Shown in pieces: positions 1 through 9,052 of a stretch of 64,000 nt of DNA. The stretch's first letter is position 1, and each line of letters starts with the position of its first letter. This DNA comes from Salinisphaera hydrothermalis (lineage in GTDB: Bacteria > Pseudomonadota > Gammaproteobacteria > Nevskiales > Salinisphaeraceae). Below the pieces are notes generated by a model. That model saw nothing but the letters and a program-made list of their open reading frames with translations, had not been told where the DNA came from and did not search any database. The stretch is from NCBI RefSeq assembly GCF_040361195.1, contig NZ_APNE01000003.1. The stretch is one strand, 5' to 3'. Both the position numbers and the translations under genes were made by a program.

Positions 1-8
1 TGCACGCC

Positions 9-533
9 ATGCGCAGCCGCGAAGCGCGGGCACGGACGATGGCCGGTCTATGGCTGCTGGAACAAGGGCTGGGGAGGCTCGGGCATGCGCCGGATCATCT
101 TGACGGCCTGGGCTTCGCCGCTGGCGGCCGGCCGCGATTCGCCGAAGGGCCCGGGTTCAGCATTTCGCACAGCGGGCAGCTGGTCGCTTGCGCGCTGGAT
201 GAAGCCGATGTGGTGGGGCTCGATGTGGAACAGCGTCGCGAGGGGATTTCGCCGCGACTGCAGCAATGGGTGGCCGCCGACGGCGATTTCTTCGACCGCT
301 GGTGCGCCCGCGAGGCCACCGTGAAGGCCAGCGGGCACGTCGGCCTGGCCCGTATCCGTGCGGTTGTGGTCGACGACGCGATCGCCCGCCTGGACGATCG
401 CGACTGGCATCTGACGTGGTTGTCGCTGGTGCCGGGCTATGCCGCCTGTGTCGCGGGCCCGGCTGATTCCCGGCCGGCCACGATCGAGACCACCGACTGC
501 AGCGCCCTGATCAAGCGCGTTTGCGCCGAATGA
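9..533 (+). CDS. 4'-phosphopantetheinyl transferase (Sfp type), 5' end probably cut by window
   Basis: Transfers phosphopantetheine from CoA to a serine of carrier proteins in fatty-acid, polyketide or non-ribosomal peptide synthesis. Visible family motifs are a SISHSG segment near residue 52, the metal-binding GLDVE near residue 70, and WCAREATVKASG near residue 98, the equivalent of the WxxKEA..K core. At about 174 aa it is shorter than typical Sfp proteins. The frame is open upstream to the window edge and the first visible residues resemble the Arg/Ala-rich helix usually found inside the protein, so the true start probably lies upstream. Its 3' end overlaps the convergent Nudix gene by 23 bp. 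The target carrier protein cannot be read from this window. Confidence 0.8.
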   Translation: MRSREARARTMAGLWLLEQGLGRLGHAPDHLDGLGFAAGGRPRFAEGPGFSISHSGQLVACALDEADVVGLDVEQRREGISPRLQQWVAADGDFFDRWCAREATVKASGHVGLARIRAVVVDDAIARLDDRDWHLTWLSLVPGYAACVAGPADSRPATIETTDCSALIKRVCAE

Positions 534-1038
534 AATACAACCCGGTGTAGATCTTGGGGTCGACCGGCAGGCCCTCGGCCTCGCGGGCGGCCAGCCAGGC
601 ATCGACATCGTTCAGGGCGATCGCGTGCACCGTGATGTCCTCGCTGTCATCGCCGCCGCCGGCGCCCACGCGTTCCAGCTCGTAGGCGCGATAGAACCAC
701 AGCGTCTCGCCCGAGAGCCCGGCGCTGGGCGGCCCGCCGGTCATGTATTCGAGCCGCGCCGGCCGGAATCCGGTTTCCTCTTCGAGTTCGCGGGCGGCAG
801 CCACGGCCAGAGCCTCGTCCTCCTCGCCCGCGATATCGCCGACCAGGCCGGCGGGCAGTTCCAATACCGGGCCGTTCAGGGCCGGGCGTGGCTGCTCGAC
901 CATGAGCAGTTCATCGTCTGGCGTGACGGCGACGATCACCACCGCGCCGCGGGCGTTGACGCGCTGCACGAATTCCCAGGTGCCGATGCGTTGCAGGCGC
1001 AGATAATCGCCTTCGTAAAGGGTTTCGATTTCGTCCAT
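511..1038 (-). CDS. Nudix hydrolase, ADP-ribose pyrophosphatase-like
   Basis: A 175-aa protein with a Nudix signature around RELEEETGF. The upstream glycine of the box is not in perfect register. The GDIAGEEDEA run before it and the PAGLVGD motif fit the NudF/ADP-ribose pyrophosphatase branch, which hydrolyses nucleoside diphosphate sugars in the cytosol. I chose the ATG at 1036-1038 (MDEIETLYEGDYL), where family similarity begins; the frame extends 33 codons further upstream with unconvincing residues. It is divergent from purD, leaving a 235-bp shared upstream region, and convergent with the transferase gene. The exact substrate is not determinable. Confidence 0.85.
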   Translation of the reverse strand: MDEIETLYEGDYLRLQRIGTWEFVQRVNARGAVVIVAVTPDDELLMVEQPRPALNGPVLELPAGLVGDIAGEEDEALAVAAARELEEETGFRPARLEYMTGGPPSAGLSGETLWFYRAYELERVGAGGGDDSEDITVHAIALNDVDAWLAAREAEGLPVDPKIYTGLYFIRRKRA

Positions 1039-1273
1039 CGATGCGTTGAGTCGGAGAAACGAGGCGCCCAGTCTAGGCGGTTTAATGGCCGGCCGGGCGA
1101 AGCAGGCCGCGCGGTGTGGAGGCACGGCCGGTTCCAAATGGGCGCCCCGGTCGAGCCCGGGGCAGGCTCAGCCGCACGTAGCGCGCTGCCTTTGCTAAGC
1201 TTGCGCCGCGCCGGCGCGCCCGATGGAGCGGGCGGTCGCGGTTCCGACAGCAATCCTCTGGGCCCAACGCATC

Positions 1274-2584
1274 ATGAGCAACGCACCACATCGTATTCTC
1301 ATCGTCGGCGGCGGTGGCCGCGAGCACGCGCTGGCGTGGAAGCTGGCCGCATCGCCGCGGGTCGATCATGTGTATGTGGCGCCCGGCAATGCGGGGACGG
1401 CCACCATGGCCGATGTCAGCAATGTCGCCATCGGGGTCGACGAGCTCGATGCGCTGCGCGATTTTGCGCTCGATAACGCCGTGAGCCTGACCGTGGTCGG
1501 GCCCGAGGCGCCGCTGGCCATCGGCATCGTCGATGTATTCGAAGCCGCTGGTCTGGCTTGTTTCGGGCCCAAACAGGCCGCGGCCGAACTCGAGGCCAGC
1601 AAGGCATTCTCGAAGGATTTTCTGGCGCGCCATGCGATCCCGACCGCGGAATACGCCACGTTTGCCGATTATGACGCCGCAGCGGCTTATATCGAGTCAC
1701 GCGGCGCGCCGATCGTGATCAAGGCCGACGGTCTGGCGGCCGGCAAGGGCGTCACACTCGCGCATACCGTCGACGAGGCGCTGGCGTCGGCGCGCGACAT
1801 GCTCGAGGACAATGCCTTCGGCGATGCCGGCGCGCGCATCGTGGTCGAGGAATTTCTGGTGGGCGAGGAGGCCAGCTTCATCGCCATGGTCGACGGCGAG
1901 CATATCCTGCCGCTGGCCAGCTCCCAGGACCACAAGGCCGCCTACGACGGCGATACCGGCCCGAATACCGGCGGCATGGGCGCCTATTCGCCGGCCCCGG
2001 TGGTTACCGACGATATCGCTCAGCGGGTGATGAACGAAGTCATGCGCCCGACCGTGGCCGGGCTGGCCGACGACGGTCGGCCGTTCACCGGCTTTCTGTA
2101 TGCCGGGCTGATGATCGACGAGCACGGCGCGCCGCGGGTGCTGGAATTCAACGTCCGCATGGGCGATCCGGAGACCCAGCCGATCATGATGCGGCTGGAA
2201 TCGGACCTGGTGGATCTGCTGGAGGCCGCCATCGCCGGGCGGCTGGACACCGTCGAGGCGCGCTGGCGCGAGGACGTCGCGCTTGGCGTGGTCATGGCGG
2301 CGGGCGGTTACCCGGGCGCGTATGCCAAGGGCGACGTGATCGAGGGGCTCGAGAGCGCCGTGGCCGAAGATGTCGAAGTCTTTCATGCCGGCACCGCGCT
2401 GGACGACGAAGGCCGCGTGGTGACCAGCGGCGGGCGCGTGTTATGCGTTTGCGCGCTCGGCCGCGACGTGGCCGAGGCCCAGGACAAAGCCTATCGCGGC
2501 GTTGCCGGCATTCACTGGCCGAACGTCAGCTATCGTCGGGACATCGGCCATCGCGCCATCAATCGGGACAACCCCGCTCGCTAA
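1274..2584 (+). CDS. purD: phosphoribosylamine-glycine ligase (GARS)
   Basis: Catalyses ATP-dependent joining of glycine to 5-phosphoribosylamine, the second step of de novo purine synthesis, in the cytosol. The 436-aa length is normal. The N-terminal VGGGGREHALAW motif (residues 11-22) is diagnostic; an ATP-grasp domain follows with IKADGLAAGKGV, and the metal/ATP-binding EFNVRMGDPETQ segment is intact. The ATG at 1274 places the protein start directly before the conserved RILIVGGGG strand; an upstream in-frame start at 1223 would add 17 unconserved residues. It stands alone here, without purH next to it, and is followed by a long repeat-filled gap. Confidence 0.96.
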   Translation: MSNAPHRILIVGGGGREHALAWKLAASPRVDHVYVAPGNAGTATMADVSNVAIGVDELDALRDFALDNAVSLTVVGPEAPLAIGIVDVFEAAGLACFGPKQAAAELEASKAFSKDFLARHAIPTAEYATFADYDAAAAYIESRGAPIVIKADGLAAGKGVTLAHTVDEALASARDMLEDNAFGDAGARIVVEEFLVGEEASFIAMVDGEHILPLASSQDHKAAYDGDTGPNTGGMGAYSPAPVVTDDIAQRVMNEVMRPTVAGLADDGRPFTGFLYAGLMIDEHGAPRVLEFNVRMGDPETQPIMMRLESDLVDLLEAAIAGRLDTVEARWREDVALGVVMAAGGYPGAYAKGDVIEGLESAVAEDVEVFHAGTALDDEGRVVTSGGRVLCVCALGRDVAEAQDKAYRGVAGIHWPNVSYRRDIGHRAINRDNPAR

Positions 2585-2722
2585 ATCTTCGGCCGCCTCG
2601 CGGTGTCGTGTGGCTTTATCTCTTCGTTTCTTAAAGCATTCATCCGCAGATGACGCGGATTGCGCAGATGGCGGTTAGTCGTTGGAGGCGCGAGTTCGAC
2701 CGGGGCGCTAACGGCTGTACGG

Positions 2723-2972
2723 GCTTCGTTGCTTAAGACATTTATCCGCAGATCAACACAGATCCACGCAGATGGCGGTTAATCGCTGGCGATGTGAGTG
2801 CGATCGAGGCGCAAACGGTTGTGGACGCTTCGTTCCCCAACGAATCCTGCGAGTTGGAGCTTTGTCCGGCCCGGTCGCCGGTTAGCGCCCAGAATCCGCT
2901 ACGCCACGAAAGCACAACCGCATCGGCGTGAATCGGTGTTGATCTGCGGACAGATTTTTTGCCGAACGAAGC
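2723..2972. repeat. palindromic repeat family A, copy 1
   Basis: About 250 bp bounded by GCTTCGTT on the left and AACGAAGC on the right. Inside the ends a perfect 10-bp inverted pair, TCCGCAGATC and GATCTGCGGA, is followed inward by further complementarity (ACGCAGAT against ATCGGCGT-type sequence). The architecture of long imperfect terminal inverted repeats with no coding capacity is MITE-like. Copies 2 and 3 follow in the same gap. Confidence 0.7.
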
Positions 2973-3069
2973 CCGAAAAGCATGATGGCGCCCCGCGTCG
3001 TCCAGGTCGAAATATCGGTCCGTCATTCGCGTCATTCGCGTTCATTGGCGGACTGAATTCGTGGCAGCA

Positions 3070-3167
3070 GTAGGTCGGATTAGCGCGTAGCGCGTAATCC
3101 GACGCGCAATCCGCGGGTTTGAAGGCTCGGCTGTCGGATTACGGTGCAAGCACCTAATCCGACCTAC
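3070..3167. repeat. long palindrome with GTAGGTCGGATTAG ends
   Basis: The outer arms GTAGGTCGGATTAG (3070-3083) and CTAATCCGACCTAC (3154-3167) are perfect reverse complements. A second nested pair, GTAATCCGAC near 3094 and GTCGGATTAC near 3133, lies inside. A diverged relative sits at 11626-11655. I read it as an extragenic palindromic element with no coding function. Confidence 0.7.
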
Positions 3168-3271
3168 GCCACTTCGTTTCTTAAAGCATTCATCCGCAGA
3201 TGACGCGGATTGCGCCCATGGCGGTTAGTCGTTGGAGGCGCGAGTTCGAGCGGGCGGGAACGGGCGTGTGG

Positions 3272-3521
3272 GCTTCGTTCCTTAAGACATTGATCCGCAG
3301 ATCGACACCGATTCACGCAGATGGCGGTTGGTCGCCAGCGATACGAGTTCCATTGGGGCGCAATAGACTCGACGAGCTTCGTTTCGAGGCGAATCTTCCG
3401 AGTTGGAGCGTTGCCCGACGCCGTCGCCGGTTAGCGCCCAGAATCCGCTACGCCGCGAAAGCACAACCGCATCGGCGTGAATCTGTGCTGATCTGCGGAC
3501 AGATTCTTTGCTGAACGAAGC
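3272..3521. repeat. palindromic repeat family A, copy 2
   Basis: Same boundaries as copy 1 (GCTTCGTT ... AACGAAGC) and about the same length, with scattered substitutions. The terminal arms pair over roughly 45 positions with a few mismatches, the clearest case of the long inverted ends in this family. Confidence 0.7.
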
Positions 3522-3619
3522 CCGAAAAGCGTGACGGCGCCCCGCGTCGTCCAGGTCGAATATCGGTCCGCTATTAGTGTCATTCGCGTTCATTGGTGTA
3601 CTGGATTCGCGGCTGCTCT

Positions 3620-3849
3620 CTTCGTTCCGTAAGGCATTTATCCGCAGATCGACGCAGATTTACGCAGATTGCGGTTAGTCATTGGGCGTCGGCTTGATCG
3701 TGGCGTAAACGGTTCTACGGGCTTCGTTCCCAGACGCTTCATTCGACGCCGTCGCCGGTTAGCGCCCCGAATCCGCTACGCCACGAAAGCGCAACCGCAT
3801 CGGCGTGAATCGGTGTTGATCTGCGGGCAGATTTTTTGCCGAGCGAAGC
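3620..3849. repeat. palindromic repeat family A, copy 3
   Basis: Begins CTTCGTTCC and ends with GAGCGAAGC. It is about 20 bp shorter than copies 1 and 2 because of a deletion in the middle. The TCCGCAGATC left arm is retained; the right arm reads GATCTGCGGG, one base different. Confidence 0.68.
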
Positions 3850-4013
3850 CCGTAAGCACGACGGCGCCCCGCGTCGATCAGGTCGGAATGCCGGCTCGCC
3901 ATTAGCGTTATTCGCGTTCATTGGCGGACTGGATTCTTGGCCCGCCAGTTTCGGCGTAGCGAAAAACGTACGATCCGTTCAGCGGTATCTTTCGGCGTGT
4001 ATATCGCGCGCAT

Positions 4014-4041
4014 AAAAAAGCGGGCGCCGTAGCGCCCGCTT
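4014..4041 (-). terminator. Rho-independent terminator of the porin gene
   Basis: Read on the minus strand, an AAGCGGGCG/CGCCCGCTT stem with a short loop is followed immediately by a run of T. It lies about 48 bp past the porin stop codon, the expected position and orientation. Confidence 0.88.
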
Positions 4042-4051
4042 CAAGTCCGGC

Positions 4052-4075
4052 GAACCGCCCGGCAAGCCGGGCGGT
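4052..4075. other. second stem-loop in the porin 3' UTR
   Basis: AACCGCCCGG and CCGGGCGGTT form a perfect 10-bp stem with a 4-nt loop, between the porin stop codon and its terminator. There is no T tract, so mRNA 3'-end protection is more likely than termination. Confidence 0.6.
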
Positions 4076-4088
4076 TGCGGGATCGTGC

Positions 4089-5432
4089 TTACTTCTTGAT
4101 TAGATCGCCGTCGAAGTAGAACGCGGCGGTCAGGTTGAAGCGACCATGCCAGTTGTTGTCGTTCGGACCGACGAAGGCCATGCCACCGTTCTTGGCTTCG
4201 ATCCACTCTGCCCAGATGTCAACCGGGCCGGCGAACATGGCGATGCCTGTATTGTTTTGCTGCACATCGCCAATTCGGTTACCGAAATTGTCGTATTTGC
4301 CGTAGCCGGAATGCAGGTAGCCGTAGTCGTTATAGATTTCGAAGCTGCTGATCGGACCCATGTTGCTGACCGGGAAGGTCCGGCCGACGCTTGCGGTGTA
4401 CAGTTGACCTTTAGCCGGCATCCGATAGCCGTAGCCATAATCTTGCATCGGCACCGTCTCGGTGTTGCCACCGGCGATATCGTTCGGGATGTTGTACTTG
4501 TAGTCGACAAACTGGCCCTGTAGCACCCAGTTGCCGAGATCGGCTTCGGCCGCCAGCGTGCCAGCCCAGCGCGAGCCGTAGCTGGTATCGCCGCTCACAT
4601 TGGTGTACTCAAGCTGACCGCCACGGCCGGCAATCGAAAGGTTCAGCGTGTTGTCGCCGTTCAGCTTGATCGTGCGACCCAGACGGGCGTTACCACCGTT
4701 GACCAAGCGAGCGCCACTGCTAACAAGGTTTCCATTGTCGTCGGTGATATTGCTCTGGTCCGGGTTGGCGCCATAAGTGCTCTGCTGGCCCAGACCCTGG
4801 TTCTTGAAGGCATCCAGGTCGAAGCGCCAGCCGTTGTTCTCGTACTTGTAGCCCACGCCGGCCGCCTGGTTATCGGTAAAACCTGCGTAGAAGCCCAGGT
4901 TGGCCCAGAACGACTGGTAGCCGTACGGCAGGTTGCCGAAGGGCACCTGGAACATACCGCCCTTGATCTGGCTGGTGTCGTTGGGGCCGAAGTCATACGC
5001 GGCCCAGGCATTATGCAGGTACTGGCCGCTCTTGAAGTTCACCTCGGACCAGCGATAGTCGGCCGCATAGGTGAGCTTGCCGTACTGGCCGGCCACGTTC
5101 AGATCGAAGTAGTCGAGGATCAGATCCCCGGCGCCGGCGTTGTTACCGCCGTAATCCTTCTTCTGGTATTCGGCGACCACGCCGCCGCCGATGGTGAGCT
5201 TCTTGGCCGGGCCCGAGGACTGCGCCGGCTGCGCGGTCGTGGTGGTTGCAGCGGCCTGCTGATTCTGCTGCTCGGCCTTCATTTCCTGCACCTGCTTCTG
5301 CAGCTGCTGGATCTGATCCTGCATCTGCTGCAGGGTCTCGCTGCTGCCGCTGTGAGCAGCGGCCTGTACCGACCACAGCGCGGTGCAACCGCACACGGCC
5401 AGAGCCAGAGTCTTGGCTGGATGTTGACGCAT
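4089..5432 (-). CDS. outer-membrane porin with N-terminal coiled coil
   Basis: A 447-aa outer-membrane beta-barrel protein. The signal peptide (about residues 1-28, MRQHPAKTLALAVCG...AAA) precedes a Gln/Glu-rich heptad stretch (LQQMQDQIQQLQKQVQEMKAE, about residues 31-51), then a Thr/Gln/Pro linker, then amphipathic strands with many aromatic and Gly residues that run to a C-terminus rich in strands. The coiled coil before the barrel is typical of trimeric porins of the DcaP and phosphate/carbohydrate-porin type. The ATG at 5430-5432 is preceded by GGGAG; the frame continues 30 codons upstream without signal-like features. It is monocistronic, with a strong terminator. The solute specificity is unknown. 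Confidence 0.8.
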   Translation of the reverse strand: MRQHPAKTLALAVCGCTALWSVQAAAHSGSSETLQQMQDQIQQLQKQVQEMKAEQQNQQAAATTTTAQPAQSSGPAKKLTIGGGVVAEYQKKDYGGNNAGAGDLILDYFDLNVAGQYGKLTYAADYRWSEVNFKSGQYLHNAWAAYDFGPNDTSQIKGGMFQVPFGNLPYGYQSFWANLGFYAGFTDNQAAGVGYKYENNGWRFDLDAFKNQGLGQQSTYGANPDQSNITDDNGNLVSSGARLVNGGNARLGRTIKLNGDNTLNLSIAGRGGQLEYTNVSGDTSYGSRWAGTLAAEADLGNWVLQGQFVDYKYNIPNDIAGGNTETVPMQDYGYGYRMPAKGQLYTASVGRTFPVSNMGPISSFEIYNDYGYLHSGYGKYDNFGNRIGDVQQNNTGIAMFAGPVDIWAEWIEAKNGGMAFVGPNDNNWHGRFNLTAAFYFDGDLIKK

Positions 5433-5895
5433 GGTTCTCCCTACTCCCTTGAAAAAAGCGTTATGCCGAAGAAGGCGCCTAGATTCGCGAATCATGTGGC
5501 GATATCGACCGGAGGCGGCCATGGCGACGAACGTCTACTGCGACACGCGAACGATCGGTGTCAGAATTCAGCCCGAGCGGGCCGATCCGGCAAGCCGATC
5601 GATAGTCGCCATTGACGCACGGGTCTGGCGAAGCGAACCGATCGCAACGGATTTCGACGTTTTCTGGAAATGCCCCCGTAGACTTTACTCGCGAACTCCC
5701 TTTATTCGCTCTACTAAGGTAGCACTAATGCGCGCCGGTTTTAAATCCCCCGGTGTTAAAAAAACTTTCATATCTCGTTATCAGCGCGTCCGGGCGGGCG
5801 AGGACGCGAGCGTTCGCGCGTCGGAGATTTGACCGCGCGAGCCTTGATTCGCTTATGTTCCAAGGCTTGGCCCCGCCCTGTTGCCCGGAGTTCGC
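5433..5895. other. 463-bp intergenic region with an AT-rich core
   Basis: Separates the divergent porin and exonuclease genes. Around 5685-5790 the composition falls well below the GC level of the surroundings, including TTTTAAATC and TTAAAAAAACTTTCAT tracts, which would suit promoter or UP elements for the porin. I could not identify a convincing -35/-10 pair, and no gene is visible. Confidence 0.5.
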
Positions 5896-6897
5896 GTGTT
5901 GATCGAGCCTACCGATCGCGGTCTGTATTGCCGCGCGGGCGATTTTTATATCGATCCGTGGCGACCGGTCGAGCGCGCGCTGATTACGCACGCGCACGCC
6001 GATCATGCCCGCGCCGGACACGGCCGCTACTGGACCGCCGCGGCAGGCGAGGCGCTTTTGCGACATCGGTTGGGCCGCGATATCGACTGCCAGGGCGTCG
6101 ACTACGGCGAGATGCTGCGCTTTGGCGATGCGCGCGTGTCGTTTCATCCGGCCGGCCATGTGCTCGGTTCGTCGCAGATCCGGGTCGAGGCCGCGGGCGA
6201 GGTCTGGGTGGCATCGGGCGACTACAAGCGCGATCACGATCCGACCTGCGCGGATTTCGAGATCGTGCCCTGCGATGCGTTCATCACCGAAGCCACGTTC
6301 GCGCTGCCGGTCTACCGCTGGGCGCCCAGCGCCGACGTTGCGCGCGATGTGGCGGCCTGGTGGCGCGATAATGCCGCCGCCGGCCGGGCCAGCGTGTTGT
6401 TCTGCTATGCCCTGGGCAAGGCCCAACGCCTGCTGGCCGAGCTGAGCGAGTGCGCGGATTTGCCCGAAGACAACGCTTATCTACACGGTGCCCTCGTGCC
6501 GCTCACGCAGATCTACCGCGAGGCCGGGATCGAGATGCTGGCCACGACGCCGGTGACCGAGCAGCCGCGTGATCACGATTTCTCGCGTTCGCTCACGCTG
6601 GCGCCGCCGTCGGCCGCCGGGTCGCGCTGGATGCGACGTTTCGGCGAGCACCGCACGGGGTTTGCGTCCGGCTGGATGCGGATTCGCGGCAATCGACGGC
6701 GTCGCGGCTATGATCGCGGCTTCGTATTATCGGATCATGCCGACTGGCCGGGGCTGATCGACACCATCGAAGCGACCGGCGCCCAACGCGTACTGGCGAC
6801 GCACGGGCGGACCGATGTTCTGGTGGCCTATCTGCGCGAGCGCGGCATCGCGGCCGAGCCGCTGGTCACGGATTACGAAGACGGACCGGACGTTTAG
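5896..6897 (+). CDS. ligase-associated DNA exonuclease-like MBL-fold protein
   Basis: A 333-aa metallo-beta-lactamase-fold nuclease of the beta-CASP type usually annotated as ligase-associated DNA exonuclease. The metal motif THAHADH is at residues 31-37; GHVLGSSQI, the family-specific GDYKRDHDPT and a C-terminal SDHADW follow. I chose the GTG at 5896 because GGAG lies 5 bp upstream; a TTG at 5881 is the alternative. Relatives usually sit in an operon with an ATP-dependent DNA ligase and a ligase-associated helicase, but here the next gene is msrA. Its TAG stop starts a sequence resembling the end of the family-B repeat. Confidence 0.88.
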   Translation: MLIEPTDRGLYCRAGDFYIDPWRPVERALITHAHADHARAGHGRYWTAAAGEALLRHRLGRDIDCQGVDYGEMLRFGDARVSFHPAGHVLGSSQIRVEAAGEVWVASGDYKRDHDPTCADFEIVPCDAFITEATFALPVYRWAPSADVARDVAAWWRDNAAAGRASVLFCYALGKAQRLLAELSECADLPEDNAYLHGALVPLTQIYREAGIEMLATTPVTEQPRDHDFSRSLTLAPPSAAGSRWMRRFGEHRTGFASGWMRIRGNRRRRGYDRGFVLSDHADWPGLIDTIEATGAQRVLATHGRTDVLVAYLRERGIAAEPLVTDYEDGPDV

Positions 6898-7021
6898 CGA
6901 CCGTCGCCGTTTCGTGCGAGGGTGCGGGTTGGCTTGCGGCCGAAATAGGCGCGATCCGGCGTTCATCGTTCGGCGTAAGCTATGATGAAACCATGAGTTC
7001 GCCATCAATCAAGAGGGCGAT

Positions 7022-7480
7022 ATGGCGGTCGCAACATTCGCGATGGGCTGTTTCTGGAAGCCGGAAATGATCTTCCGCCGCCTCGGCGGCGTCGAGGATA
7101 CGGCGGTGGGCTATGCCGGCGGCCATGTGCCGAATCCGACCTATGCCCAGGTTTGTGCCGGCGATACTGGCCATGCCGAGGTGGTGCAGGTCCGGTTCGA
7201 TCCCGAGCGCATCGCTTATACCGATCTGCTGGATGTGTTCTGGCAGCATCATGACCCGACGACCCGCGATCGTCAGGGCTGGGATATCGGCCGGCAGTAT
7301 CGATCGGCGATCTTCACCCACGACGACACCCAGCTCGCTGAAGCCCGGGCGAGCCTCGACGCGCGTCAGACCGAGCTCAACAAGCCGGTCGTGACCGATA
7401 TCGAGCCGCTCGAGGCGTTCTATCGGGCCGAGGATTATCATCAGCGCTATCTCGAAAAGACCGGTACGGTGTGCTTCTAG
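7022..7480 (+). CDS. msrA: peptide methionine sulfoxide reductase A
   Basis: Reduces methionine-S-sulfoxide in proteins, using thioredoxin. The catalytic GCFW motif has its nucleophilic Cys at residue 10; the conserved GYAGG and GHAEVV segments follow. Further cysteines at 45 and near the C-terminus (151) could resolve the disulfide. At 152 aa it is the short MsrA form, without the N-terminal extension and with no fused MsrB. AGAGGG lies 7 bp upstream of the ATG, and a TATGAT hexamer at 6981-6986 could be a -10 element. Confidence 0.95.
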   Translation: MAVATFAMGCFWKPEMIFRRLGGVEDTAVGYAGGHVPNPTYAQVCAGDTGHAEVVQVRFDPERIAYTDLLDVFWQHHDPTTRDRQGWDIGRQYRSAIFTHDDTQLAEARASLDARQTELNKPVVTDIEPLEAFYRAEDYHQRYLEKTGTVCF

Positions 7481-7540
7481 CCCTGCGTTGTCGCCGCAGG
7501 CAGGTCGCCGCAGTCGCGGCGTCGGCGGGGGTTGATTGAT

Positions 7541-9052
7541 ATGGCGACGCGTCGTGCCGATGCGCCCCGGCGCCGCCGGTCGGTGAGCACGCGCCGCGCG
7601 TTGTTTCTGCCCGATCACGCCGAGGATCGGGCACGCCTGGCGCTGCATCGGATGGAGCGCTCGCTGGTGCGTGCCCGTCTCGAGCGGCCGGACGCCCTGC
7701 CCGAAGCGGACTACCAGAATCTGCGCTATGCCATCGGTCTGGCGCGGCTCGGGCCGTTTCGACCGTTCAACCAGCCCCGTGCGCCGGATGTGGATGTCGA
7801 TGTGGGCACGGTGCTGTCGCTGCGTGACTGGCTGCTCAACCATCTGCACGATCCGCTGCGCTTGCCTTCCCCGCCGGAAGAGAAACTCGCGCTGGCGCGC
7901 GAGGCGGCCGGGGTCGCGCGGGCGCGCGCGGCGGGCGTCCGGGCTGCGCTGCTGGAGACGCACAGCGACGATTTCGATGCCGCCGCGCTCGATCGCGAGG
8001 CCGGCCAGCGCGCGCTGGTGGTCGTGGCCGGTGGCGGTGGCGGCGCGGGGTACGTCTATGCCGGCGCCTTTGCCTGTCTGGACGAGGCCGGATTGGTGCC
8101 GGACTACATTGTCGGCAACTCCATGGGATCGGTGTTGGGGCTGATGCGGGCCCAGCATCGCTATGCCGATCTGGCAGAGCACATCGATTTCGCGGCCGGT
8201 TTGAAGAAAAACGAGATCTATTCGGCGGCGCGTCGCCGGCGCAGCGAATTCTGTCTCGGCGGCTTGTTCCATCTGCATCTGAATGCCTTGCACCAGCGAT
8301 TTTCGACGGGCGATCTGCGGCGACCGTTGCGTATGGACGAGCTCGACATCCCGCTGGATGTCGTGGTGGCCGGGCTGAAGCGGCATTCCTACGAGCGGCT
8401 CGCGCCCGATCTGCAGGCCGGCGAAGCTTCGGCGGCCCGGCTGCTGCCGCTGCCGGTGCGCGTGGCCTCGCGCCTGACCCGTATTCTGCAGTTCTTTCGC
8501 AGCGATATGGTCGTGCCGATCGTGCTGGGCCGGGATACGACCACGCGTTCTCTGCACGCGGTGGATGCGGTCGGTTTCTCGGCGGCGGTGCCGTCCATCC
8601 TGCAATACGAGCCGGGTGCGCGGGCGGGCTCGACGCGCGAGATTTTTGCGCATCTGATGGCGCATCACGAACTGGCGGCCCTGGTCGATGGCGGCGTGGC
8701 CGACAACGTGCCGACACGCGCCGCGTGGCGCGGCGTGGCGGCCGGGCGAGCCGGCGGGACGCGCAACGGTTATTACCTGGCGTTCGACTGTTTTCTGCCC
8801 CACCTCGATCCGAAGAACGTCTGGCTTTGGCCGATTACCCAGACGGTACAGCGGCAAATGCGGGTCAACCGGGTCTACGCCGATACGATGGTGCGGTTCC
8901 AGCGTACGCTGTCGCCGACGAATCTGGTGCCCGGCCGGGCCGGGCTCGAACTCGCCGTGGAATGGGGGAGACAGACCATGCAGGAGAAGCTGCCCGAAGT
9001 GAAGGCGATGCTGGCGCCTGCGATGCTCAGCGATGTGGTGGGCACGCCATGA
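7541..9052 (+). CDS. patatin-like phospholipase
   Basis: A 503-aa predicted lipid acyl hydrolase with a Ser/Asp dyad. The oxyanion GGGGGAG loop is at residues 164-170, the nucleophile elbow GNSMG has Ser194, and the DGG motif has Asp383. The ~160-residue N-terminal extension and the later insertions resemble the bacterial patatins related to yeast TGL lipases. No signal peptide is visible; the N-terminus is Arg-rich and may contact membrane lipids. ATG 7541 has a GGGGG run 9 bp upstream. Its stop codon overlaps the ATG of the following membrane-protein gene (ATGA), so the two are probably translationally coupled. The substrate is not known. Confidence 0.85.
   Translation: MATRRADAPRRRRSVSTRRALFLPDHAEDRARLALHRMERSLVRARLERPDALPEADYQNLRYAIGLARLGPFRPFNQPRAPDVDVDVGTVLSLRDWLLNHLHDPLRLPSPPEEKLALAREAAGVARARAAGVRAALLETHSDDFDAAALDREAGQRALVVVAGGGGGAGYVYAGAFACLDEAGLVPDYIVGNSMGSVLGLMRAQHRYADLAEHIDFAAGLKKNEIYSAARRRRSEFCLGGLFHLHLNALHQRFSTGDLRRPLRMDELDIPLDVVVAGLKRHSYERLAPDLQAGEASAARLLPLPVRVASRLTRILQFFRSDMVVPIVLGRDTTTRSLHAVDAVGFSAAVPSILQYEPGARAGSTREIFAHLMAHHELAALVDGGVADNVPTRAAWRGVAAGRAGGTRNGYYLAFDCFLPHLDPKNVWLWPITQTVQRQMRVNRVYADTMVRFQRTLSPTNLVPGRAGLELAVEWGRQTMQEKLPEVKAMLAPAMLSDVVGTP

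Larger units (their letters stand above)
2585..4013. other. gene-free block filled with repeats
   Basis: About 1.4 kb between purD and the porin terminator holds no credible gene. Open frames here have no recognisable domains and lie inside repeated DNA. Three related units start near 2622, 3172 and 3620, each opening with CTTCGTTnC and ending with CGTTCATTGG(C/T)G(T/G)ACTG. The third unit lacks the first ~100 bp. A different palindrome (3070-3167) separates units one and two. Confidence 0.75.

Noticed and set aside
2622..3940. CRISPR array or tandem gene duplication
   Set aside because: The repeats are long (~250-450 bp), imperfect and palindromic, with no short regular spacers or cas genes.
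6980..8857. 625-codon open frame antisense to msrA and the patatin gene
   Set aside because: High GC gives long antisense frames; its sequence is Arg/Gln/His-rich without any domain, while the plus-strand genes have full motifs.
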